Assembly (NCBI GenBank): GCA_942159475.1
Contig: OW804102.1
Span: forward strand, 25,481,873 to 25,545,872
DNA: 64,000 nucleotides
Origin: Sthenelais limicola
Taxonomy: Eukaryota > Annelida > Polychaeta > Phyllodocida > Sigalionidae
Direction of reading: 5' to 3'
Shown here in pieces: positions 53,477 to 62,748 of the stretch (its first letter is position 1; each line of letters opens with the position of its first letter). The position numbers and the translations under genes were made by a program. Under the pieces are notes generated by a model. That model searched no databases. It was not told where the DNA came from and saw only the letters and a program-made list of their open reading frames with translations.

Positions 53477-54352
53477 AAGATCCAGCTCTTACATAGCCGC
53501 CAATTATAATATTTCAATTTCCAAGGCCTTTAAAGGCTGGAAAAACTTCTATAAAACCCTACAAAGAAGATAAGAAATACTCGTCAGGAGTATCCAGGGT
53601 TATAGCCTACTAAAAATAAAAAAAGAGAGGATAAATTGTAATATGTTTAATTTAAAAAAAAAACATATCCTCGTGAAAGAAGCCAATCTTCGGCTGGGTA
53701 GAAAATAAGAAAACCCCAAAAAAATCTTCAAAATAATTTATGAAGAAATGATTTAAAAATACAACATGTTTTAGCACTGTACACGCCAAGATGGCAGGAT
53801 ACTTTGAATAAAACTGATATACAGTGATTACTCTGGATATATAGAATCGATGGTAGAGCTAGTTCAGGGGAACGAAGGTGGTTGATTCTTGAATATAAGT
53901 AATTAGGTAGGTCATTAGCCTACTAATGAGAACAGCAAGAGGAGTTGTCAGTACGACTGTTCATTAAGAACTGATCCTTTATTCAGTAGGTATAAAGCAG
54001 GTAAGGTTACATTAAGGTCACATGACAATGTGGGCCAATCAGGCCGCAGCATGGTTAACATTATATATGCAGGGCTCATTAGCCAATGAGCGTCAGGTAG
54101 GTCACGTGATAGCCGTGCCTGACCTGTTGACCTGTTGAGCATGTTATGAACTAACATGTCGCCTGTATTACATAACATGTATATGGTACATATGTGGAAC
54201 ATGGTTATGGATATACAATATAGTTTATGAATATTAATAATTATGATAATTAGTGTTGGTAATGTTACGTAATGTTACGTAACCCAAATGAGGTAATAGG
54301 TGAGCATAAAATGGGTGTGACAAAACTTGTCAAAAAAAAAGATCCAGCTCTT
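53477..54352. mobile_element. 848-bp insertion with 14-bp direct repeats
   Basis: AAGATCCAGCTCTT occurs at 53477-53490 and again at 54339-54352, the second preceded by a run of A (54332-54340). Long direct repeats next to an A tail are the signature of LINE-type target-primed reverse transcription, with 53491-54338 as the insert on +. The insert itself has no recognised coding remnant. Confidence 0.5.
53946..54332 (-). mobile_element. Possible solo LTR
   Basis: Read on the minus strand, this 387-bp segment starts TGACAAG and ends GTACTGACA. It has two ATTGG (CCAAT) boxes, an E-box CACGTG (54103-54108), a TATA-like CATATATAATG and a late AATAAAGG near the end, an LTR-like order. No 5-bp flanking duplication was found and it lies inside the larger direct-repeat-flanked insert. 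Confidence 0.35.
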
Positions 54353-55012
54353 CCAGCCGTTACCTTAAAGGGTGGTTTGCTAGGCTATTAGAGGGGCTAA
54401 CTACATGTGGTATATACACTATAAAGAATAAAAATAAAACACAAAATAAAAAGCTCAATAAACATCGTTATATTAGAGCTGGCATTTACTTCACTTTGGG
54501 TTATAATATCCTCGGTATAAAACTGATAAAACATATTTTCCATATCGGATATGGCTACTTAAGGTATTTAATGAGAGCTTAGATCTATAGACATTGGTAT
54601 TACTAATATGGTCTATATTGTGTGCCAGAGATCTATACCTATATTCTGTGCCCATCCTGGTGGCAGGCATAATGCAGAGAGCTACATGTTTTAATGATGT
54701 TTAGTCATGAAAGGGCAATATGTAGGGCCATATCATTCTGATAAAATACCACTCTAGCGAATGCAGCAGGCAGGTAGGATGCTTTTATTTTCCTTGATTT
54801 GTGACCCTATTTTATATCATGTGTTTCTGGTTGGCCAGCTTTCAGTTGGTACTTCTAGTGCTTTTATGCCAGGTCACTGCCATCAGTTCTATACTGGGCC
54901 GCAGAGTCAGTCAGAAGTTAACTTGTTTTTCCGTTAATGGGGGCTGGAGTTGCTCATTCTGTTCCCAGAGCTGGACTTGTTCTATGGGTCTGATTATGTG
55001 CAGGGTGTTTGT
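54353..55012. other. Unique spacer with one signal-peptide-like frame
   Basis: The frame 54801-55031 begins with a hydrophobic stretch (WLASFQLVLLVLLCQVTA) and then has Cys/Trp residues (NGGWSCSFCSQSWTCS), superficially like a secreted peptide. It runs into a family A element for its last few residues and lacks any support, so it is left as a note. Confidence 0.25.
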
Positions 55013-55248
55013 GGGTTATATCGTCAGATAATGTACAATTGGCCTTCACCAATCTTCTCAAATAACCCAAATTCGAGACAGAAATGAGGTTCAAAACACA
55101 GTTCACTATAGTAGCCAAAATGATATTCATAATCAGCACAATATCAGATATACTCAGATATACCAATTATTTCCCCTTTCAATCTAATTTAGCAGAATTT
55201 ACTAATTGTGCAGAGTTGCTAATTGTACAGTTTCTGACGATCTGACGC
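55013..55248 (-). mobile_element. Family A MITE, copy 20
   Basis: GGGTTATATCGTCAGATAAT to TTTCTGACGATCTGACGC. Interior CACCAATCTTCTCAAATAAC, minus orientation. Confidence 0.83.
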
Positions 55249-55477
55249 ATGTGTGTGTGTGTGGGGGAGTGGGTGCTTTGTGCCCTGTTAACCCATACTT
55301 GTTGTATTTTCAAAAATAATTATTATTACTATCAAGACCAATACATTTATACTTATAGATTTGGTTGTTCAACCAGAACATAGTTCTATATAATAATTCC
55401 TGTGATTGATCCCTTAATTAAATTTATATTTGATTAGGATACTCTCTTGTGCATAGTTTCTGCACATACATCACTAA
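55249..55477. other. (TG)n followed by spacer
   Basis: Short (TG)6 at 55249-55262, then AT-rich sequence with nothing recognised. Confidence 0.45.
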
Positions 55478-55645
55478 AGCCTGGGTTCCACTGTCCCGCT
55501 ACTTCTCCCGCTACTGTTCCCGTTTCTTTGGTCCCGCTACTTTAGAAGCCAGGGCAAGCAGCGGGAAGTAGCTGCTTCAATTCAAACATGTTTGATTTGA
55601 AACAGCTACTTCCCGTTACTTCTAAAGTAGCGGGACCAAAGGGGG
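55478..55645. mobile_element. Fold-back element (family I), copy 2
   Basis: AAGCCTGGGTTCCACTGTCC, then arms CCCGCTACTTTAGAAGC and TTCTAAAGTAGCGGGACC plus CAAACATGTTTGATTTG at the centre. The right terminal GGAACCCAG is missing, replaced by a G-rich run. Confidence 0.65.
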
Positions 55646-55859
55646 TAGGGGGTTGGGGCTGACAAGTGCATTACGATCATGAATTTGCAAATTGAGACTA
55701 TTTAAAGGGATCCCACACAACCATATAGCAATGTCTATAGCTTCTTCCCACCACCACAGACACCCTCCCCCTCCCCCCCTCCCCCATCCCCGCCATTATA
55801 ACCATGTCACTAACTGCTCCTTCCATCTCCTTAGATTGCTCTCGTGCCCGGCGAGATCT

Positions 55860-55925
55860 CGACCTACTCAAGGTCAAGAAAGGTCATCCCCGGTGACCTT
55901 GGCCGCCCATAAAGGTCAGAAGCAA
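55860..55925. promoter_or_regulatory. Nuclear-receptor half-site cluster (DR4)
   Basis: TCAAGGTCA (55868-55876) is an ERR/SF1-type extended half-site. AGGTCAAGAAAGGTCA (55871-55886) is a direct repeat with a 4-bp spacer. A reverse TGACCT (55894) and another AGGTCA (55913) follow. Local GC is high. A second group lies at 57845-57884 (TGACCT twice, then AGGTCA). Confidence 0.4.
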
Positions 55926-55929
55926 TCAG

Positions 55930-56566
55930 ATAGAGGCGTAGGGCAATGGGTTGAGGGGGTGTGAATGGGACTGGGTTTGGAAGGGGTGTGGTGGGGTGGG
56001 CATTTATACCTAATAACTTCTCCTCTGGGTTAATGGTAAACTATATGGACATTAGGTGAGGCAGGGTGGATGTTTTATGGGGGAGGGAGGGGAGAGAGGG
56101 GAGGGGGCTGTATTTTACAGGCGATGAATAATGATTGTACCAGGACCTTGTGGACGGACACAGGATCCATGTTCTTATCATGGGTCAATCACCACCACTA
56201 CAACTTGATCGTCCTTTTGACATTTTGAAATAAAGTGATGGAAAAAACCGACTAGAAAAACAGATGGATGCAGTTACTATCCCTATCACTTCAGTCCCAC
56301 TCGTATAAATTTCGTTCTATTCTTTTAAACAAATATTAAAAACCCTTTCAGAGCATATAGGTACAACGCTATTTAGTGGAATAAATAACCACTAAGTCTA
56401 ACTAATTCCCCCAATACAAACAAGCAAGGGTAGTTAATGTTATTAATACAGGGTATATATAGAAGGGTAGGAATCCTGCCTGGTTTAAAGGTGTAAGCCA
56501 GGGATTGTGTGGTTAATATTCCCCCGGGCTATACGAGACCGTATCGCACGCTCTCTCTCTTTTAAT
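55930..56566. other. Spacer with G-rich patch
   Basis: GGGAGGGAGGGGAGAG at 56081-56107; no gene or family recognised. Confidence 0.4.
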
Positions 56567-56805
56567 GGGTCAGATCGTCAGAAAATGTACAATTCGCCTT
56601 CACTAATGTTCTGAAATAACCCAACTTCAAGACAGAAATGAGGTTCAAAACACAGTTCACCATAGTCAAAAAGATATTCATAACCAACACAATAACAAAT
56701 ATACTCAGAAATGTCTAGTAAGTATCCCTTTTCAGTCTAATTCAGCAGAATTTACTAAATGTGTAGAGTTGCCAATTGTCCATCAATTGTCTGATGATCT
56801 GACCC
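56567..56805 (-). mobile_element. Family A MITE, copy 21
   Basis: GGGTCAGATCGTCAGAAAAT to GTCTGATGATCTGACCC. Minus orientation; a CATCAATTGTC duplication in the right arm. Flanks TAAT and TATT. Confidence 0.83.
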
Positions 56806-56996
56806 TATTAATACTTCTATACAGTGTACTCCTCTGGTTAGATTGGTGCTAATATTATGGGCCTTTCGCATCAGATATGTAGGTTTAATGAGGATATTTT
56901 GGCGAGTTCTTGTTTTGGAGAATGTATGTGTAATTATAATATATGCTCTACTTTCTTAAGTTCTCTCATCTTAGGTATATCAAGATCAGAGGCTAA

Positions 56997-57044
56997 CAAA
57001 TTGCAATATGTTTTTTTTTTTTTTTTTTTTTCAAATTGCAATAT
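56997..57044 (-). mobile_element. Poly(T) insertion with 13-bp target duplication
   Basis: CAAATTGCAATAT occurs at 56997-57009 and again at 57032-57044, separated only by G and 21 T. This is a minus-strand reverse-transcription insertion reduced to its poly(A) tail. Confidence 0.75.
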
Positions 57045-57054
57045 TAATCTAGTA

Positions 57055-57230
57055 AAGGCTCAGAGTTGAGTCTCTCCAAATTGAGGGAAAGCCTCTCGCT
57101 TCAAACCGCAAAATACCATTAAAATCACATTAAAACGCCTATCCAGGGCCAGGACACCTATGAGCGCAGTAGGCGTCCAATCACTGACATACTATTCTTA
57201 ACTGATCTGAGAGGCTGTGAGTCAAGCCTT
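57055..57230 (+). mobile_element. Family C MITE, AAGGCT subfamily
   Basis: AAGGCTCAGAGTTGAGTCTC to TGTGAGTCAAGCCTT. Interior CAAATTGAGGGAAAGCCTCT, GAGCGCAGTAGGCGTCCAAT, TTAACTGATCTGAGAGGC. Confidence 0.8.
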
Positions 57231-57962
57231 AATCCGTTTTTACAAGAATAAAACACTCAAATAATGAACATTCCGAGAAAAACCCAGGAATTCATGAAAA
57301 AAAAACAGAGGAAAAACCGACTTTTCTTCAGTTTCAGTATTAAAGTCTTCAATTCTACTAAGTACCAAAGAAAGAAAGAATTGAGATTAAACAGTTTGGG
57401 TTAGATTTAGCAGTGAATGCCACTTTACGTACAATGGTTCCTGGGAGAGACATAATGGAGAGCCTGTACCCGCGCTAATAGGGGTGAACATATAGCACAT
57501 GCACTGCAGCAATTACCTCCATCACCCTCCCTCCCCCTGCAGGGGAACGCCCTCGTACACAGCAAATGATGACGTCAAACACATAAAAACTCTTCTTGAA
57601 CTGGCAGCAATAATGCCATACTAGAAGAGTGCTAATAGAATTACAGTTGTTGAACATTTGAGATAGGGCAATTGTATTTATTCTGTCGCTGTCGTGAGCC
57701 GTCTTGGGGTTATAACTACCTTAGATAGAGACTAACAGGATTAATAACCTCCATTTCAGACCTGCTGTTTGTTCACCAGTAGAACCAGCAGACCCTCAGT
57801 ACCAACCATAGTTCCAGCAACCTCAAGTATTGTTGACAAGCTGTTGACCTTAGAGCACATGTCCTTGACCTGCAGCAAAGGTCAAGTGATCTAGACTAAG
57901 AGAAAACCAATACAGTGCCTGTTTGTGTGTGAACAATCCAGTAACTCCCCATTTCTGGAAGT
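57231..57962. other. Spacer with a family O fragment
   Basis: ATAACTACCTTAGATAGAGA, CTAACAGGATTAATAACCTC (57710-57750) resembles 60.1 kb. Nuclear-receptor-like half-sites at 57845-57884. No gene. Confidence 0.4.
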
Positions 57963-57969
57963 TTATTGG

Positions 57970-58225
57970 GGTAATATATATACCCCATCACCTAACCAGG
58001 TGAGGGTTAATATGTATACCCCATCACCTAACCAGGTGAGGGTTAATATATACACCACATGACCTAACCAGGTGAGGGTTAATATATACACCACATCACC
58101 TAACCAGGTGAGGGTTGATATGTATACCCCATCACCTAACCGGTGAGGGTTAATATATACACCACATGACCTAACCAGGTGAGGGTTAATATACATCACC
58201 TAACCAGGTGATGTTATATACCACA
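57970..58225. repeat. 36-bp minisatellite
   Basis: About 6.5 units of CATCACCTAACCAGGTGAGG, GTTAATATATACACCA (CCAGGTGAG at 57996, 58032 and 58068). CCAGGTGA includes a fold-back CACCTAACCAGGTG. In-frame minus translation gives a 12-residue repeat TWLGDGVYILTL, an artefact of period 36. Confidence 0.93.
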
Positions 58226-58560
58226 TCACCAGGAGGGCAGGGGCAGGGGCAGAGGGATGGGTGAGGGGATGGGAAGGTGGAGGGCAGGGGCAGGGGGGAG
58301 GGGATGGGAAGGTGGAGGGCAGGGGCAGGGGAGGGGGGAAGGTGGAGGGCGGGGCAGGGGCAGGGGGGAGGGGATGGGAAGGTGGAGGGCAGGGGCAGAA
58401 GGATGGGGGCAGGGGGAAGGTGGAGGGCGGGGCAGGGGATGGGAAGGTGGAGGGCGGGGCAGGGGCAGGGGATGGGAAGGTGGAGGGCAGGGGCAGGGGA
58501 TGGGAAGGTGGAGGGCAAGAGGCAGGGGGAGGGGCCAGGTGGAGGGCAAGGTGGGAGGAG
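58226..58560. repeat. G-rich minisatellite
   Basis: GGGATGGGAAGGTGGAGGGC and AGGGGCAGGGG units, irregular 28-60 bp. Potential G-quadruplex on +. Six overlapping frames are open. Confidence 0.92.
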
Positions 58561-58904
58561 GTGTTTGATCCCTCAATCTGCACACCCAGGTTTCCTACAC
58601 CCGTGTCTCATCTGCACCTCACACAACCACCATTGATTTTTTCCTATATTAAACAGTAAAAGTATATTTCCAGAAATGTATTAATATGAAATTGGAAATT
58701 TATTACATGATATTATATCCATACATGTTTCTCTACCCACCCACCCCCTACCTTCTCCCCGTCTGTCTCTTCCCTCTCTCTCCTCATATCCAAATAATTA
58801 GAAACATGGAGAATGGATATATATGGAATTTTAATTTCTTCTCAGTACCAAAACCGTCCATTCCTAATAGTCGCTTTGATGAAATAAGAAAGGATCTTAT
58901 GAAG
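58561..58904. other. Unique spacer
   Basis: Short CT run at 58735-58790. Nothing else recognised. Confidence 0.4.
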
Positions 58905-59214
58905 AATAGGGGATATGCACTGGGATGGACTCTGTTGAAATCAAATATTTGGCAACATTTTTATCGAAAATTGCAAGAATGTTTTCACCAATATCATAGC
59001 TTGTATAAAATGATCTATGAAAACCAAATGCATGATGGGAAAGATGGAGGCTTGTGTTATGGAAACATGCATAACACATGGATATTGACATTAGAGCACT
59101 GATGAATATTCCATGCTGAACATGGCTTGATTTCTATAGACTTAATACTGTACCATTAGTCCCATAATTCCATGCGAATCAAGATTCAAAATGGCGGCTA
59201 TGCAAATCCCCTAT
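58905..59214 (+). mobile_element. Family B MITE, copy 10
   Basis: AATAGGGGATATGCACTGGG (left about 30 bp deleted) to CTATGCAAATCCCCTATT. Interior AAAATTGCAAGAATGTTTTC, AAATGCATGATGGGAAAGAT, CAAAATGGCGGC. A 138-codon frame overlapping it is an artefact. Confidence 0.83.
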
Positions 59215-59555
59215 TGTTGGTTCATTTAAGAGACAAGAGCTTTAACTGCCTCTAGCCCCGACTGTCGGCATACAACACTGAGTGCACTATAAGGTACTAT
59301 ACATCACTATGACTTATTGTACCGTCCCTCCGTCCCTCAACATAAAACCTGTCTCCATATATCTGTCTCACATCTCAGGGTCATAAAATATGATGGGACG
59401 GGCGGGGTGAAAAATCAGAGAATATATTATCTACATGTATAAGCTTGAATAATATTCCTCGAGGTGTGAATGCTTTCATAAAGAGTTTATAATATGCAAT
59501 GGGAGATTATTTTGGGGTCCTTACAGTGCAAGGATAACAATAGATGACGTTTGTC
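59215..59555. other. Unique spacer
   Basis: Nothing recognised. Confidence 0.4.
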
Positions 59556-59557
59556 TA

Positions 59558-59790
59558 TGTCTTTTCTATGTCTGTGTCTGTCTCTCTTTCCCACTCTCCC
59601 CTCTGTCTCTCTCTCTCTTTCCCACTCTCCCCTCTCTGTCTCTCTCTTTGTCCACTGTCTCTGTCTCTTTCTCACTCTCCCCTGTCTGTCTCTCTTTTCC
59701 CCCTCTCGGCTCTGTCCCATTGCAGGTGCCCTAGCACCACCTTGAATAGACCCCCGTCCCCCGTCCCCCTCCCCCCGTCCCATTCCTTGC
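59558..59790. repeat. CT-rich tract
   Basis: TCTGTCTCTCTTTCCCACTC units of about 36-50 bp, pyrimidines on +. Confidence 0.88.
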
Positions 59791-59814
59791 CTCACTGATA
59801 TAGAGGGCTCTCCG

Positions 59815-59890
59815 CTGTCCGTTGCCATGGGAACTCACGCTGAAATTTGAAATGGAGGTGGAGAAGGAGGCCTTGACGTCACGGGACGCT
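59815..59890. promoter_or_regulatory. RFX X-box plus CRE
   Basis: GTTGCCATGGGAAC (59821-59834) is a symmetric X-box of the kind bound by RFX factors, which drive ciliary genes. TGACGTCA (59874-59881) is a full CRE 40 bp downstream. No associated coding exon is recognised; a G-rich tract follows to 60040. Confidence 0.45.
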
Positions 59891-60101
59891 AGACTAGACG
59901 CCCAGGTGGGAGGGAGGGAGTCTTATGGTAGTGCTGAGTGGTCATTCAGCTATCCAGGGTGTGGGGTGGGGAGTCGGGGGTGGGGGTGGGGGAGAGAATG
60001 GAGAAACAGGGGTAAGATAGAGAGAAGGGGGTGAGTGAAGGGGTTGGAATAAGGGAAGAGGTGCATTGTTACACTCATCAACGCAGGCAGTGTATTATAG
60101 T

Positions 60102-60350
60102 CTATAACCACCTTAGGCAGAGACTAAAAGGATTAATGCCCTATGTCGCTATACTTTAGTCTCTGCCTTGATTGAATGGTCTTGGAGCATTGACCAGTAT
60201 AGGCAGAGACTAAAGGAATTATTGACACACATTGATGGGCTGCTGCTGCGTGTTTTAGTGCATAATCCCGAGGCGAAGCACCAACAGGCCCCAATATGTA
60301 AGGATTAATGACCTCCATGGAGGTTATTAATCATTTTAGTCTTTGGTGAA
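60102..60350. mobile_element. Fold-back repeat (family O)
   Basis: AACCACCTTAGGCAGAGACT, then TTTAGTCTCTGCCTTG, AGGCAGAGACTAAAGGAATT and TTAGTCTTTGGTGAAGG alternate in orientation. A near-perfect 28-bp palindrome around CCTCCATGGAGG sits at 60304-60331. Related to 57.71 kb. Confidence 0.6.
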
Positions 60351-60404
60351 GGTAGATATAGCCCCTGGACCGTTCAAGTTCAAGTAAAGTTAAATGGGTA
60401 TAGA

Positions 60405-60490
60405 GTGTGGGGGAGGGGGGAGGGGGTACTGGAGAAAGTGGGAGGATGTGGTGGGAGACGGAAAGAAAGAGGGAGTTGGGGGAGTATGGA
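60405..60490. repeat. G-rich tract
   Basis: GGGGGAGGGGGGAGGG and purine sequence; low complexity. Confidence 0.75.
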
Positions 60491-60534
60491 AAGCTGATTA
60501 TTTGTTTTCACTTTCATTCCTCACTGTATATGAG

Positions 60535-60890
60535 ATGTGTTACAGGGAAATGAGTAACAAGTCACACACAAATAGATTTTGACAGTTGAAAAGATGAGGT
60601 CAAGTGGATTCCAATGATGCTAAACATTAGGACATTCAATAAGTATTTCTATATCTTAAATTTGATATTTCTATTTTTGAAAAAATGTTTCTGGGTGGAT
60701 CATTACTAGTAAAGTAGGTAAATATACTCTATACGATGACCGTAGAAATGCAAGGACATGTTTAATACAGGATCTTGAAACTTAGTAAATGCATTGGAAC
60801 CACTCCCAACGGTACACACCCCAAAGATGAGAACATTCGTACAAAGAGATCTTGTGAATAAAACACTTCAAAAAGTATCAATTTTGTGAG
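60535..60890 (-). mobile_element. Family D MITE, right end lost
   Basis: GATGTGTTACAGGGAAATGA, GTAACAAGTCACACAC, interior AAAAGATGAGGTCAAGTGGA and GAGATCTTGTGAATAAAACA, ending ATCAATTTTGTGAG without the final TIR. Confidence 0.72.
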
Positions 60891-61825
60891 TAATTTAGCT
60901 GGTGATACAGCTTTAACATTTGCCTGTATTTGAAGCATACAAGCAGTACACAGTAACCACCCCACTACACCACGTCCCTACTCAAGCACAAAATCCATTT
61001 TCCATTCAGCTTATTTAATGTGCTGGCAATACCGCAATATTTATTCCTAGTGTTTTCAAGGAGGTCATAAAATATTGATTGGCCCAATTACTCCTGTCCT
61101 GTTTTTCCCGCCAATTCAGAGAAATTATTTAGAGGAGAGGTTCCCTGGATCTGCTTGACGGAACTGGGTCAGTGTTTTCTTACTCTGAGAGTAGGAGAGT
61201 TCGAATGTCATGGAATTTGTAGTGTTTTGAAATAGCTTTTTTTATCATATGTTCTGAAAATGAAAGGAACTATTATATTATGTTTGTAATCATATTTTTA
61301 TATGTTTATTGGCCAAAATAAAGTCCCAGGACACAACGGAAATACTTAATATAAAGTGAGAGTGTATCTGTTAGAAAAATCTGTTTACAAAATCTTAATA
61401 CAATTCTTGTAAATAAAAAAATGTATATCTGGAGGGGGCTAAGCTGCTTGTGGCACACGCAACCCCACTCAAATAGCCAACTGAAATACTTTTGGGGAAA
61501 GTAAAATGAATGGCCATAGAATGGTCCATATCAAATTATTAAAAGCATATATGATACATCAGTTAACAGACTCGTTGGTTTCACTTGGTTGGAATATCAC
61601 ACTCGTTGCTTATGCTATGCAAATCGTGTGACATTCACACTCCTTCAACCGACTCGTTAGTGAGTCTGTAATATAATGAATAGAGAATGGGATCTAGTTA
61701 TTAAATATTTACTGGCTTCCATTCCTCTGAAATTCCATTCAGTAATAATTATTGAATACCAAGTGAGAGTCATGTCATCTATCAAAGGTTACTGTTGCAG
61801 AAAAAATTAATGATGGATTGGTTGT
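60891..61825. other. Unique spacer
   Basis: AT-rich, 935 bp with nothing coding recognised. ACTCGTTGG/ACTCGTTAG repeats and inverted arms occur at about 61570-61665. Confidence 0.4.
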
Positions 61826-62592
61826 TGTTGTATTATGTTTTACCAGGCTGTTTGGTTCAGCTCCTATAACTAACTCTAACTAACTCCTGGGGTAGTATAC
61901 TACCATCTATTGTTGTATTATGTTTAACCAGGCTGTTTGGTTCAGCTCCTATAACTGGTCTTCCACTAACTCCTGGGGTAGTATACTACCATCTATTGTT
62001 GTATTATGTTTTACCAGGCTGTATAGTTCAGCTCCTTAGCTGGTCTTACACTAACTCCTGGGGTAGTATACTACCATCTATTGTTGTACGATGTTTTACA
62101 AGACTGTATAACCTTTTATTCCACTAATTCTGGGGTAATATACTGCCAGCTATTGTATTAGTAACACTCATATGACCACCAGATATTAGATACTTTACCA
62201 GACTGTTTGACTGAGTTTAGATTTTTTTATTCAGCAATTACATTCCATCGATGATGCTATTCTCAGAAATCCTGAGTTTAGTTCAGCTCCTATAGCTGGT
62301 CTTCCTTCCACTATATCTCCTGGGGTAGTAGACTACCATCAATTACTGTATCATATTTTACCAGGCTGTTTAGTCCAGCTCTTGTAGCTGGTCTTCCACT
62401 AACTCCTATGGTAGTATACTACCAAATATTGCATTATAATTACAATTATTTTTTGGTTAGTTCCTATAGCTGGTCTTCCACTAACTCCTGGCGTAGTATA
62501 CTACCAAATATTGTATTATAATTACAATTGCTTTTGGTTTAGTAGGTCTTCCATAGCAGGTCTTCCACTAACTCCTGGGGTAGTATACTACA
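61826..62592. repeat. 85-bp minisatellite with an inserted K repeat
   Basis: Units of TGTTGTATTATGTTTTACCA, GGCTGT, GGTCTTCCACTAACTCCTGG, GGTAGTATACTACCATCTA. TATTATGT starts at 61831, 61916 and 62002. About eight units, the last four shortened. GTAGTATACTAC is a 12-bp perfect palindrome in nearly every unit. A K repeat interrupts it at 62219-62281. Confidence 0.88.
62219..62281 (+). repeat. Family K fragment in the 85-bp array
   Basis: ATTTTTTTATTCAGCAATTA, CATTCCATCGATGATGCTAT, TCTCAGAAATCCTGAG follow K order. Confidence 0.5.
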
Positions 62593-62748
62593 ACTGGACC
62601 AGTTGCATCAAGATTCAAGATGGCTGTCAAAGGGCCTATGGGCTGCATCCACACGTATAAATGGGTAAAAAATATAATTACTGATTTCATTAATTCACCA
62701 GCCCGCCCAGAGCATACAGTCCATCCATCAAACCGCCTGTGACAGCGT

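Noticed and set aside
54801..55031. Signal-peptide-like Cys-rich frame
   Set aside because: 76 codons, the C-terminal end overlaps a family A element, no splice sites or homologue recognised; kept only as a spacer note.
57963..58199. 12-residue repeat protein (TWLGDGVYILTL) on the minus strand
   Set aside because: Period 36 keeps the frame open by arithmetic; it ends with the array and has no flanking coding sequence.
58686..59102. 138-codon frame at 58.7-59.1 kb
   Set aside because: Its second half is family B sequence, which is non-coding in all other copies.
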